This document shows, in pieces, positions 17,964 through 26,693 of a stretch of DNA of 64,000 bases. A program made the translations under genes and the position numbers. Each line of letters opens with the position of its first letter. The stretch's first letter is position 1. The notes beneath the pieces are model-generated. The model did not search any database, was not told where the DNA came from, and worked only from the letters and a program-made list of their open reading frames with translations. Source of the DNA: Phycisphaerae bacterium (lineage in GTDB: Bacteria > Planctomycetota > Phycisphaerae > Sedimentisphaerales > Anaerobacaceae); assembly GCA_017993835.1 (NCBI GenBank), contig JAGOLX010000001.1, forward strand, positions 124,001 to 188,000, written 5' to 3'.

Positions 17964-19379
17964 ATGAAGAAACTCCTTGCCAACATGATCCCCATGGCGT
18001 TTGCCGTCGCGGGCGTGCTTGTGCTGATGTACTTGTGGCTCGGCGCCGATGCGGCGGTGAGTCTCCAGGAGCGTCTGCCTGGCGCGGACGGCAAACCCGC
18101 GAACGCTGGCGAGGTGGACGAACCCGCGAAGATCGCGGGGACGCTGACGACATCGGATGGGACGCCGGCGGATCTGCCCGGCGCCTGGCCCCGATTTCGA
18201 GGCGCCAACTTCGACGCGATCAGCTCCGAGAAGGTGGCCCTGAGTCGGACGTGGCCGGCCGAGGGACCTCGTGTGCTCTGGTCTGTGGACGTGGGGGAGG
18301 GGTATGCCGGCGCCGCCGTGCTCCAAGGACGGGTCTACCTCCTCGACTACGACCAGGCCAATCAGGCGGATGTCGTCCGCTGCCTCTCGCTCAACGATGG
18401 GAAGGAGATCTGGCGATACTCCTACCCGGTCAGGATCAAGCGATTCCACGGTATAAGCCGCACCGTGCCGGCCGTGACAGACCGGCACGTCGTCACGATG
18501 GGACCGAAAGGCCATGTCACCTGCCTCGATTCGAAGACGGGTGAATTCCGCTGGATGCTGAACCTGGTCAAGGAGTACGGGACCGAGATCCCCCAGTGGT
18601 ACACGGCCCAGTGTCCGCTGATCGACGATGGCAGAGCGATCCTCGCTCCCGCGGGGAGCGTCTTGATGCTGGCGGTCGATTGTGCGACGGGCCAGATCGT
18701 CTGGCAGACGCCCAACCCGGACGGGTGGGTGATGACGCATTCGTCCATCGTCCCGATGGAGTTCGCGGGCAAGCGGTTCTACGTCTACTGCGGCGGCTCG
18801 ACCAAGGCCGGCGGCGTCGTCGGCGTCGCCGCCCAGGATGGGCAGGTCCTGTGGAAGACGGAGGAATGGAAGGTCCGCACCAATGTGCCGATGCCGGTGA
18901 TCGTGGGCCAGGACAGGATCTTCCTGTCCGCCGGCTATGGCCAGTATGATTATGGCTGCACGATGCTGCGTCTGACCGAGTCCAGGGGCGAAATCGCGGT
19001 GGCGAGCGAGTTCCTGCACCCGACGAGCGTCTTTGGCACGATGCAGCAAACGCCGGTTTCTTACGACGGACACATCTTTGGCGTCGGTATGGACAAGCAA
19101 CTGGTGTGTTTGGATTTGCAGGGCAATGTCGTCTGGACCAGCACGAGCGTCAACACGTTCGGCAGCGGTCCGTACGCCATTGCCGACGGGCTGCTCTATG
19201 TGCTTGACGATTCCGGTGTGTTGACCATCGTCGAGCCGAGCGCCTCCGGGTACAACCCATTGGCTCGGGCTGAAGTCATGGATGGATTCGAATGCTGGGG
19301 CCCGATGGCGATTGCCTCCGGCCGGCTCATCGTCCGCGACCTCAAGCGGATGGTGTGTCTCGATATCGCTCAACCGTAG
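17964..19379 (+). CDS. Membrane-anchored PQQ-like beta-propeller protein (first gene of redox operon)
   Basis: A signal-anchor at residues 8-28 (MIPMAFAVAGVLVLMYLWLG) is followed by a linker and a propeller opening with the planctomycete motif WPRFRGANFDAIS (about residues 75-87). Repeated blade segments such as VLWSVDVGEGYAGAAVLQGR and GQVLWKTEEW follow. Length 471. No haem or quinone motif is seen, so it probably serves as a periplasmic scaffold or sensor. The ATG at 17964 is preceded by AGGTGATCG at the border of the palindromic element. It heads a gene string of the same strand that continues to 28270. Confidence 0.82.
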   Translation: MKKLLANMIPMAFAVAGVLVLMYLWLGADAAVSLQERLPGADGKPANAGEVDEPAKIAGTLTTSDGTPADLPGAWPRFRGANFDAISSEKVALSRTWPAEGPRVLWSVDVGEGYAGAAVLQGRVYLLDYDQANQADVVRCLSLNDGKEIWRYSYPVRIKRFHGISRTVPAVTDRHVVTMGPKGHVTCLDSKTGEFRWMLNLVKEYGTEIPQWYTAQCPLIDDGRAILAPAGSVLMLAVDCATGQIVWQTPNPDGWVMTHSSIVPMEFAGKRFYVYCGGSTKAGGVVGVAAQDGQVLWKTEEWKVRTNVPMPVIVGQDRIFLSAGYGQYDYGCTMLRLTESRGEIAVASEFLHPTSVFGTMQQTPVSYDGHIFGVGMDKQLVCLDLQGNVVWTSTSVNTFGSGPYAIADGLLYVLDDSGVLTIVEPSASGYNPLARAEVMDGFECWGPMAIASGRLIVRDLKRMVCLDIAQP

Positions 19380-19399
19380 CAGGGGCATCTTGCCCGTGG
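19378..19399. repeat. Half-copy of the GGGCATCxTGCCC repeat family
   Basis: AGCAGGGGCATCTTGCCCGT begins at the stop codon of the preceding gene and resembles each arm of the full element at 49543-49655. Confidence 0.5.
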
Positions 19400-19449
19400 A
19401 GGCTGCGGTGCTCGCAGGTTCTTGTCGTGTAGAGGTGTGGGGTTCGATC

Positions 19450-20493
19450 ATGCAGGGAATATCAGGGAGAATCGGCAGTGACTGGCTTGTCGTCGTGCTG
19501 GTCATCGCGGCCGTCGTCGCGGCGGTGGTGGCCGTTCTCCAGCTTGATACGACCGGCAAGACTGGCAGCGGGCTGAGTGAGGCGTTTGCCTACGACCTGA
19601 GTCGGCTGGCCAAGATCGATCCGAACCTGATTCTCTACGCGCAGTCGGGTTCGACTATCCGGACGGGCTTGAGCCAGTCCCGCGCGATCATCGTCGACGC
19701 GAAGGGCCGGATCTACGTTGCCGGCGACAAGGCGATTCGCGTGCTCAGCGACGACGGGAAGGTCGAGAGCGAGATTGGCCTGGCGGGCGAGCCGCAATGC
19801 CTGGCGATCTCGGACGGCGGCGCAATCTACGTCGGCATGAAGGACCACGTCGAGGTCCTCGATGCCCAGGGCAAGGTGGTCGCCTCCTGGGAACCCCTGG
19901 GCGATGAAGCGGTTCTGACGAGCATTGCGCTGTACAAGGACGCAATCTTCGTGGCCGACGCTGGACATCGGATCGTCCTGCGCTACGACACCGCGGGCAC
20001 GCTCATCGATCACATCGGAGAGAAGGACCCCGAGCGCAACATCCCGGGTTTCATGGTGCCCAGTCCGCACTTCGATCTGGCGGTGGGCCGAGACGGCATG
20101 CTCCGAGTGGTCGATCCCGGCCGAAACCGCATCGACACGTTCACCATTGACGGTGACCTCGAGTTCTCGTGGGGCGAGCGTTCGGTTGGCATCGAGGGTT
20201 TCTGCGGGTGCTGCAACCCCGCGAGCTTCGCCCTGCTGCCAAACGGGGGCTTCGTCACGGCGGAAAAAGGACTGGTCCGCGTGAAAGTCTACAACAGCGA
20301 CGGTGGCTTCGTCGGCGTCGTCGCGGGTCCCGATCAGTTCGCGGGCGGCAAGCAGATGAGAGTCTACGACACGCCGGAAGAGGCCCAAGGGAGTGGGCTC
20401 GACGTCGCCGCCGGAGCGGACGGCCGGATCTATATCCTCGATCCGGAGGATAGCACGGTCAAGGTATTCCAAAGAAAGGAGACGGGCCGGTGA
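19450..20493 (+). CDS. Membrane-anchored NHL/beta-propeller protein
   Basis: 347 residues. Residues about 12-32 form a membrane anchor (WLVVVLVIAAVVAAVVAVLQ). The rest reads as NHL-type propeller blades: GRIYVAGDKAIRVLSDDGKV, GAIYVGMKDHVEVLDAQGKV, DAGHRIVLRYDTAGTLI, GRDGMLRVVDPGRNRIDTF, and ILDPEDSTVKVFQ. A Cys pair, GFCGCCNPASF, sits near residue 255. The ATG at 19450 follows GAGGTGTGGGG; the frame is open to 19282, but that stretch codes for repeat DNA. Its end overlaps the next start (GTGA), showing translational coupling with the Fe-S genes. Confidence 0.8.
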   Translation: MQGISGRIGSDWLVVVLVIAAVVAAVVAVLQLDTTGKTGSGLSEAFAYDLSRLAKIDPNLILYAQSGSTIRTGLSQSRAIIVDAKGRIYVAGDKAIRVLSDDGKVESEIGLAGEPQCLAISDGGAIYVGMKDHVEVLDAQGKVVASWEPLGDEAVLTSIALYKDAIFVADAGHRIVLRYDTAGTLIDHIGEKDPERNIPGFMVPSPHFDLAVGRDGMLRVVDPGRNRIDTFTIDGDLEFSWGERSVGIEGFCGCCNPASFALLPNGGFVTAEKGLVRVKVYNSDGGFVGVVAGPDQFAGGKQMRVYDTPEEAQGSGLDVAAGADGRIYILDPEDSTVKVFQRKETGR

Positions 20494-20735
20494 GTGGATT
20501 CTTGAACAGACTGCACGCGCGGCGGCAGTTCATCACGCGAGCCCTGCGGGGTGCAGGCCTGACCCTGCTCGGGCTTGGCGGCGGGGCGGTCGTCTTGAAA
20601 CGGCGCAGGCTCCTGCGGGAGGGCAAGTGCCTCAACAGCGGAATGTGCCGCGAGTGTGTGGTATTCGCCGATTGCGGCCTGCCTCGCGCGCTCTCGACTC
20701 GCGAAGCATTGACGAGGGTTCGCCATGGCGGATGA
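20490..20735 (+). CDS. Small Tat-like cysteine protein
   Basis: 81 residues from a GTG that overlaps the previous stop. A twin-arginine-like start (HARRQFITRALRGAGLTLLG) is followed by a hydrophobic stretch, a basic patch (KRRRLLREG) and a compact cysteine motif CLNSGMCRECVVFADCGLP, i.e. C-x5-C-x2-C-x5-C. I know of similar small uncharacterised proteins next to NapG/NapH-like Fe-S genes, but no function has been named to my knowledge. It overlaps the ferredoxin gene by 11 bp. It probably sits at the outer face of the inner membrane and may bind a cluster or metal. Confidence 0.7.
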   Translation: MSGFLNRLHARRQFITRALRGAGLTLLGLGGGAVVLKRRRLLREGKCLNSGMCRECVVFADCGLPRALSTREALTRVRHGG

Positions 20736-21294
20736 GCAGGAGAACGTAACGCGGCGCAGGTTCCTTCGGGACGGTCTGTGGGGAGGCTGCCTGGCCGGCG
20801 CTGGGGCTGCTGCCGGGCTGAGCGTCGCACGGAACAACCGCGACAACCTCGTCTGGCAGATCGATCCGTACAAGTGCATCGCGTGCGGCAATTGTGCGAC
20901 GTACTGCGTGCTGGAGGATTCCGCGGTCAAGTGCGTCCAGGCCTATGCGATGTGCGGATACTGCGATCTGTGCACGGGGTATCTCGTGCCGGAGCCCAAG
21001 GCATTGGACACCGCTGCGGAGAACGCACTCTGTCCGACCGGCGCGATCAAACGGACCTACGTCGAGGACCCGTACTACGAGTACACGATCGACGAGGTGC
21101 TGTGCAACGGTTGCGCCAAATGCGTCAAAGGGTGCATGGTGTTCGGCAACGGATCGCTCTATCTCCAGGTCCGCCACGACCGGTGCAAGAACTGCAACGA
21201 GTGCGCCATCGCGGCGGCTTGTCCTTCGCAGGCGTTCACGCGCGTGCCTGCGGACCAGCCGTACTTGCTGAAAGGGATGGATCGCAAGGAATGA
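20725..21294 (+). CDS. Tat-exported multi-cluster 4Fe-4S ferredoxin (NapG/NrfC-like)
   Basis: A Tat motif RRRFLRDG (residues 10-17) and hydrophobic stretch precede a ferredoxin of about 150 residues with clusters of cysteines: CIACGNCATYC, CVQAYAMCGYCDLC, the lone CPTGAI, CNGCAKCVKGC and CKNCNECAIAAACP. This suits three to four [4Fe-4S] clusters, as in NapG or NrfC. It should carry electrons at the periplasmic side of the membrane. It overlaps the small Cys gene before it and the NapH-like gene after it (ATGA), so the three are likely one module. Confidence 0.88.
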   Translation: MADEQENVTRRRFLRDGLWGGCLAGAGAAAGLSVARNNRDNLVWQIDPYKCIACGNCATYCVLEDSAVKCVQAYAMCGYCDLCTGYLVPEPKALDTAAENALCPTGAIKRTYVEDPYYEYTIDEVLCNGCAKCVKGCMVFGNGSLYLQVRHDRCKNCNECAIAAACPSQAFTRVPADQPYLLKGMDRKE

Positions 21295-22595
21295 ACCGCC
21301 TCGTTCGTATCGCAGCCTTTCTGACGGTTCTGCTGGCCGCCGGCGCGGAGACGCAGGGCGAGATCCGTTTTCCCCCGCCCGAGTTTGAAAGCGGCTACCA
21401 GTTTCCCGAGACGACCACCCCGGCGCCGCAACCGGTCTGGCGTGAATACGTGGATGTAGGCGTGCTGGTGTTTGCTCTGCTGCTCGCTTCGCACTTGATC
21501 CTTACGAGACGCAGTCGTCGGGCGGCGTTCGTCCTGATGATCGCGGCTCTGCTGTACTTCGGTTTCCTGCGGGATGGGTGCATCTGCCCGATCGGCGCGA
21601 TCCAGAACGTGACCTTGACCGTCTTCGACAGCAGCTATGCTATCCCGATTGCCGCCGCGATATTCTTCGTCGTCCCGCTGGTGTTCACCTTGTTCTGCGG
21701 TCGGGTGTTCTGCGGTGCGGTCTGTCCCCTCGGAGCGATCCAGGATGTGGTTCTAATTCACCCCGTGACCGTGCCGCGCTGGTTGGAGAGCGGCCTGCGA
21801 CTGTTGGCCTACGCCTATCTCGGCGCAGCAGTCCTCTTCGCGGCCACAGGCAGTGCGTTCATCATCTGCCGATACGACCCGTTCGTGGGTTTTTTCCGCA
21901 TGGGCGGCAACTGGAACATCCTGCTGGTCGGCGTGTGCCTGCTGCTCATCGGGCTGTTCATCGGGCGGCCTTACTGCCGATTCCTGTGCCCCTACGGCGT
22001 GATTCTCCGTAATCTGTCGCGTCTGTCCAAGCGACGGGTCACGATCACGCCCACCGAGTGCATCCAGTGTCGCCTGTGCGAGGATGCCTGTCCGTTCGGT
22101 GCGATTCGCGAGCCGACCGGCGACTGGCCCGAGGGGGAGTACAAGATCGCCAAACGGAGGCTGGTTCTGTTTCTCGTGCTGCTGCCGATCCTCGCAGCCG
22201 GGGGCGCCTGGGGCGGCTACGCGTCGAGAGGGCAACTGGCTCGTGTGAACCCGAGGGTCCGCACGGCGGAGCGAGTCTATCTGGAGGAGACAGGCCGGGT
22301 CGAAGGGACGACCGACATGAGCGATGCGTTCCGAGCCACAGGACAGACCACGGAAGTACTCTATGCGGATGCGACGCAGATCCGCAATCGATTCGGTATG
22401 GGCGGAACACTGCTGGGCGGGTTCGTCGGTCTCATTGCCGGCGGCAAGCTGATCGTCCTGTCCGTTCGTCGCAGGCGGACCGAGTACGAAGCGGACCCGG
22501 CGAGCTGTCTTGCCTGTGTGCGATGCTATCATGCCTGTCCGAAAGAGCACGAGCGACTCAAGAAGAACAAGGAGGCGGCCGCCAGGCATCGATGA
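21291..22595 (+). CDS. NapH/NosR-like membrane 4Fe-4S protein
   Basis: 434 residues. A signal peptide, then membrane segments alternating with Cys motifs: CICPIGAIQN, CGRVFCGAVCPLGAIQD and CRFLCPYGV (the CxxxCP motifs of the NapH/NosR/RdxA family), then a ferredoxin pair CIQCRLCEDACP and, after another membrane segment, a terminal CLACVRCYHACP. It lacks the periplasmic FMN domain of NosR. Such proteins pass electrons between the quinone pool or cytoplasmic donors and periplasmic Fe-S proteins; the preceding Tat ferredoxin is the natural partner. ATGA overlaps at both ends couple it to its neighbours. Confidence 0.87.
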   Translation: MNRLVRIAAFLTVLLAAGAETQGEIRFPPPEFESGYQFPETTTPAPQPVWREYVDVGVLVFALLLASHLILTRRSRRAAFVLMIAALLYFGFLRDGCICPIGAIQNVTLTVFDSSYAIPIAAAIFFVVPLVFTLFCGRVFCGAVCPLGAIQDVVLIHPVTVPRWLESGLRLLAYAYLGAAVLFAATGSAFIICRYDPFVGFFRMGGNWNILLVGVCLLLIGLFIGRPYCRFLCPYGVILRNLSRLSKRRVTITPTECIQCRLCEDACPFGAIREPTGDWPEGEYKIAKRRLVLFLVLLPILAAGGAWGGYASRGQLARVNPRVRTAERVYLEETGRVEGTTDMSDAFRATGQTTEVLYADATQIRNRFGMGGTLLGGFVGLIAGGKLIVLSVRRRRTEYEADPASCLACVRCYHACPKEHERLKKNKEAAARHR

Positions 22596-24301
22596 CACAA
22601 GAAACGAAACAACTGAATGTCTGGTATCAATCGGCCAGGACGACGGCTGCTGTGGGCGCGGTTTTCGCGGGTATCTTCACCGTGTTGCTGGTTGTCAACG
22701 TCTTCGGCAGCGCCGTGCTTGGGCCTATGCGCGAAAACAGGCTGGCGGCCATGCAACTGCAGGTGCAGAAGGACCCGACGAATGAGACGCTCCTGTCCGA
22801 GGTCCGCCGACTGGATCTCAAGATTCGACAGGACCGACTCTGGCGGCTGGATTTTGCCGAGCGAACGGCCTATGCCTTGCTCGGCAGTGTGATCGTCCTG
22901 CTGATCGCGGGCAAGATCGCATACGATCTCGGCAAAGAGCCGCCGAGGCCGCAACATGGGACGACAGATCGAGGAGAGATGCAGGTGAGAGAAGGCAGGC
23001 AGGCCCGCTGGGCCGTTGCAGGGGGATTGGCTGTCCTGGCGGCGGGCATGACGTTCCTCGGGATGATGGGACACGTCCGATTCGCGCAGGCGCAGGACGC
23101 GGAACCTCCCTTTGCGTCGATGCAGGACAAACAGGGACAATGGCCTCGGTTCCGAGGTCCCGGCGGAGCGGGCATCAGCGCCTATGCCAACATCCCCACC
23201 TCCTGGAATGGCAAGACAGGCGAGGGCATCCTCTGGAAGACCGCGGTGTCGATGCCCGGTCGCAATTCGCCGGTGGTCTGGAAAGACCGTGTCTTTCTCG
23301 TCGGTGCGGACCCCAATGCACGGAAGGTGTACTGTTTCGACGCGGGGTCCGGCCGACTGCTGTGGACAGGCGACGTGCCGACTGTGCCGGTCGAGGAACC
23401 GTTGGAACTCATGGAGGACACCGGCTACGCCGCCTGCACTGCCGCGACGGATGGCCGGCGGATCTACGCGATCTTCCCGACGGGCGACGTAGCGGCGTTC
23501 GACTTCAGCGGGCGTCGCCTGTGGTACAAGAACCTGGGTGTGCCGGACAGCGCCTACGGTTACGCCGCGTCGCTGGAAACCTATGAGAAACTGGTCCTCA
23601 TCCAGTACGATCAGGGCGACGGCAGCGAGGGCAAATCGAAGGTCATCGCGTTGGACGGGATGAACGGCCGGGTCGCCTGGGAGGCCAAACGGGATCTGCC
23701 GAACTCCTGGTCTTCGCCCGTCGTGGTGGAGGTGGAGGGGAAACCTCAGTTGATTACGCTGGCTGATCCGAATGTCGTCGTCTACAACCCTGCGGACGGC
23801 AAAGAGATCTGGCGGGTCGAGTGTCTTGGCGGCGATGTCACGCCATCGCCGATCTATGCTGGCGGGCTCATCCTGGCGGTTGAACCCTACGCGCAGTTGG
23901 TCGCTATCAAGCCGACCGGGCAGGGCGACGTCAGCAAGACGCACGTCGTCTGGAAGATGGAGGAAGGCGGGCCGGACATCTGTTCCCCCGTCAGCGACGG
24001 GACCTATGTGTACCTGCTGGAGAGCGCCGATCTGCTGATCTGCTGCAGGGTTGAGGATGGGCATAAACTGTATGAGCAGAAGATCAAAGGTGATTTCCGG
24101 GCGTCCCCGAGCATCGTGGGGGACAAGCTCTACATCCTGGATATGAAAGGCGTGATGCGCATCGCGCAGACGGGTCCCGAGTACAAGGAGCTGGGCAAGT
24201 GCGAGCTGGGCGAGGAGTGCTTCGCATCGCCTGCGTTTGTGGACGGGCGGATGTACATTCGCGGAGTCGAGAACCTCTACTGCATCGGAAAGGCCCAGTA
24301 A
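22592..24301 (+). CDS. Two-TM protein with periplasmic PQQ-like beta-propeller
   Basis: 569 residues. The first segment (about 20-42, VGAVFAGIFTVLLVVNVFG) and a second (about 90-108, LLGSVIVLLIAGKIAY) flank a coiled-coil-prone stretch (QLQVQKDPTNETLLSEVRRL). A third hydrophobic stretch (AVAGGLAVLAAGMTFLGMMG, about 142-161) leads to the propeller, which opens with WPRFRGPGGAGIS. Blades follow with GRLLWTGDVPTVP, GKEIWRVECLGGDV and others, and a CC pair (LLICCRVEDG) is near 485. The start overlaps the NapH-like stop (ATGA). It may tie the propeller to the Fe-S complex physically. Confidence 0.83.
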   Translation: MTQETKQLNVWYQSARTTAAVGAVFAGIFTVLLVVNVFGSAVLGPMRENRLAAMQLQVQKDPTNETLLSEVRRLDLKIRQDRLWRLDFAERTAYALLGSVIVLLIAGKIAYDLGKEPPRPQHGTTDRGEMQVREGRQARWAVAGGLAVLAAGMTFLGMMGHVRFAQAQDAEPPFASMQDKQGQWPRFRGPGGAGISAYANIPTSWNGKTGEGILWKTAVSMPGRNSPVVWKDRVFLVGADPNARKVYCFDAGSGRLLWTGDVPTVPVEEPLELMEDTGYAACTAATDGRRIYAIFPTGDVAAFDFSGRRLWYKNLGVPDSAYGYAASLETYEKLVLIQYDQGDGSEGKSKVIALDGMNGRVAWEAKRDLPNSWSSPVVVEVEGKPQLITLADPNVVVYNPADGKEIWRVECLGGDVTPSPIYAGGLILAVEPYAQLVAIKPTGQGDVSKTHVVWKMEEGGPDICSPVSDGTYVYLLESADLLICCRVEDGHKLYEQKIKGDFRASPSIVGDKLYILDMKGVMRIAQTGPEYKELGKCELGEECFASPAFVDGRMYIRGVENLYCIGKAQ

Positions 24302-24317
24302 GACCGGATCGTTCGAT

Positions 24318-26693
24318 ATGTCGAATCAAGAACCAACAGAACAACTGGACCTGACATTCGTCGAGGAGACTGTCCGGCGGGTCGGCGCCGGCAAAGAGAA
24401 GGTGTTGGAACTCCTGCAGGCGATTCAGGGACACTATGGCTATCTGCCCGAGGAGGCGCTGCGTCGGGTGTGCGAGCTGACGGAGATCACGCCGGCTTCG
24501 ATTGCAGGGGTCTCGACATTCTACGATCAGTTCCGCCATCGTCCCGCGGGCAAGCACATCATCCACGTGTGCATCGGCACCGCCTGCCACGTCAAGGGCG
24601 CCGAATCAGTCTATGATGCGTTCCGCACCCACCTGGCGATTCCCGAGGGCGAGGACACGGATGCACAGAAGCTGTTCACCGTCGAGCGGATCGCATGTCT
24701 GGGCTGCTGCACGTTGGCGCCGGCTGTGCAGATCGACGGGGTGACCTACGGCCATCTGACGCGCGAGACCGTGCCCCATGTCTTGAGCGATTTCCTCCGA
24801 CACGAGCAGGCCAGAACCGCCTCGTCGGGCAAATCACGCAGACTGCGTTCTGCAAAGGCGGGCGTCCAGGGCGAGGTCCGAGTCGGGCTCGGCTCCTGCT
24901 GTGTCGCCCGCGGAAGCGGCAGATTGCACAGTGCCCTGCAGGAGGCCCTCGCCCAGACGGGTGTCCAGGTTCCCGTCAAGAGGGTCGGCTGCGTGGGGAT
25001 GTGCCATCAGACGCCTCTGCTGGAGATCGTGCAGCCGGACCAGTCGTCGTACCTCTATGCGAGGGTACAGCCCGAGGATGCCAAGCCGATTATTCAACGG
25101 CACTTCGGCGTCACGGGTCCCCATCGAAAGCTCACCAACGCGGTCTCCACCGCCCTCGACCGCCTGCTGACGGATGAGAAGTGGGCGCCTGTCACTCGCT
25201 ACTCGATCCACGTACGGGACCAGGCGGTCTCCGACTTCCTCGGCCGGCAAATCCACATCGCGACGGAGCATTGCGGGCACATCGACCCGACCGACATGGA
25301 CGAATACCGTCGCAACGGCGGTTTCCAGGGCCTGGAGAAGGCGATCAAGGAGCTGACGCCGGAGGCGGTGATCCGACAGATCGAGATCAGCGGCCTTCGC
25401 GGCCGGGGCGGTGCAGGCTTCCCCACGCACCTGAAGTGGTCCGCCGTCCGCGCCGCACAGTCCGCGAAAAAGTTCATCGTCTGCAACGGCGATGAGGGCG
25501 ATCCCGGCGCGTTCATGGACCGCATGTTGATGGAGTCCTATCCGTATCGGATCATCGAGGGCATGGTAATCGCCGCCCGCTGCGTCGGGGCGCGGGAGGG
25601 ATTCCTCTACATCCGCGCGGAGTATCCGCTCGCGATCCAGCGTGTCACCGAGGCACTGGACAAGTGCCGCGAGCACGGGATCCTGGGCGAAAGCATTCTT
25701 GGCACGGACTTCTCGCTGCAACTGAAGATCGTCGCGGGCGCCGGCGCGTTCGTCTGCGGCGAGGAGACCGCTCTGATGGCCAGCATCGAGGGCCGTCGCG
25801 GAATGCCGAGGCTCCGTCCGCCGTTCCCGGCGCAGAAAGGTCTCTGGGGGGTGCCCACGCTGATCAACAACGTCGAGACCTACGCGTGCGTCTCCTGGAT
25901 CATCCGCAACGGAGCCGAAGCCTTCGCGAACATCGGAGTGGGCAAGAGCAAGGGCACTAAGGTCTTCGCTCTGGCGGGCAAGATCGCACGCGGAGGGCTG
26001 ATCGAGGTTCCGATGGGCATCTCGGTTCGCCAGATCATCGACGAGATCGGAGGCGGCATCGCAGGCGGCCTGAAGTTCAAGGCGGTCCAGGTCGGCGGGC
26101 CCTCCGGCGGGTGCATCCCGGTCGCAAGGGACAACCTGTCCGTGGACTATGAGTCCCTGACCGAAGCGGGGGCCATGATGGGTTCCGGCGGTCTGGTCGT
26201 TCTGGACGAGACCGACTGCATGGTCGATATTGCCCGGTACTTCCTGCAATTCACACAGAATCAGTCGTGCGGCAAGTGCACGTTCTGTCGGATCGGAACC
26301 CGGCGGATGCTCGACATCCTCGGCCGGCTCTGCGCAGGCCAAGGCGAGTCGGCCGACCTCGGTGAGCTGGAGCACCTCGCGAAGATGATCAAGCAAGGCA
26401 GCCTGTGCGGATTGGGCAAGACCGCGCCGAATCCCGTCCTCTCGACGATGCGATACTTCCGCGAGGAGTACGAGGCGCACGTGCAGGGACGCTGCCCGGC
26501 GGGCAAGTGCAAGGCCCTCATCCGCTACTCCATCACGGACGATTGCATCGGCTGCACGATCTGCGCCCAGCACTGTCCGACCGATGCGATCGCGATGAAG
26601 CCCTATGAGAAACACGAGATCGATCCTGAGAAATGCGTCCGGTGCGGGACGTGCAAGAGTGTCTGTCCCGCCAACGCCGTTCGGGTTGAATGA
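24318..26693 (+). CDS. NuoE-NuoF fusion (HoxF/HydB-like NADH-oxidising subunit)
   Basis: 791 residues. Residues 1-165 are a NuoE-type thioredoxin-like [2Fe-2S] domain (CIGTAC near 84, CLGCC near 128). Residues 175-265 are a second [2Fe-2S] thioredoxin-like domain (GSCCVARGS, then GCVGMC near 224). The NuoF core follows: FMN/NADH motifs GLRGRGGAGFP (about 360) and NGDEGDPGAF (390), and the N3 cluster SCGKCTFCRIG (650) with the fourth Cys in SLCGLGK. The C-terminus adds a two-cluster ferredoxin (CIGCTICAQHCP, CVRCGTCKSVCP). This is the architecture of NADH-binding subunits of soluble bifurcating enzymes. The start at 24318 is chosen by the NuoE homology. No hydrogenase gene is nearby; its partners are the adjacent genes. 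Confidence 0.93.
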   Translation: MSNQEPTEQLDLTFVEETVRRVGAGKEKVLELLQAIQGHYGYLPEEALRRVCELTEITPASIAGVSTFYDQFRHRPAGKHIIHVCIGTACHVKGAESVYDAFRTHLAIPEGEDTDAQKLFTVERIACLGCCTLAPAVQIDGVTYGHLTRETVPHVLSDFLRHEQARTASSGKSRRLRSAKAGVQGEVRVGLGSCCVARGSGRLHSALQEALAQTGVQVPVKRVGCVGMCHQTPLLEIVQPDQSSYLYARVQPEDAKPIIQRHFGVTGPHRKLTNAVSTALDRLLTDEKWAPVTRYSIHVRDQAVSDFLGRQIHIATEHCGHIDPTDMDEYRRNGGFQGLEKAIKELTPEAVIRQIEISGLRGRGGAGFPTHLKWSAVRAAQSAKKFIVCNGDEGDPGAFMDRMLMESYPYRIIEGMVIAARCVGAREGFLYIRAEYPLAIQRVTEALDKCREHGILGESILGTDFSLQLKIVAGAGAFVCGEETALMASIEGRRGMPRLRPPFPAQKGLWGVPTLINNVETYACVSWIIRNGAEAFANIGVGKSKGTKVFALAGKIARGGLIEVPMGISVRQIIDEIGGGIAGGLKFKAVQVGGPSGGCIPVARDNLSVDYESLTEAGAMMGSGGLVVLDETDCMVDIARYFLQFTQNQSCGKCTFCRIGTRRMLDILGRLCAGQGESADLGELEHLAKMIKQGSLCGLGKTAPNPVLSTMRYFREEYEAHVQGRCPAGKCKALIRYSITDDCIGCTICAQHCPTDAIAMKPYEKHEIDPEKCVRCGTCKSVCPANAVRVE

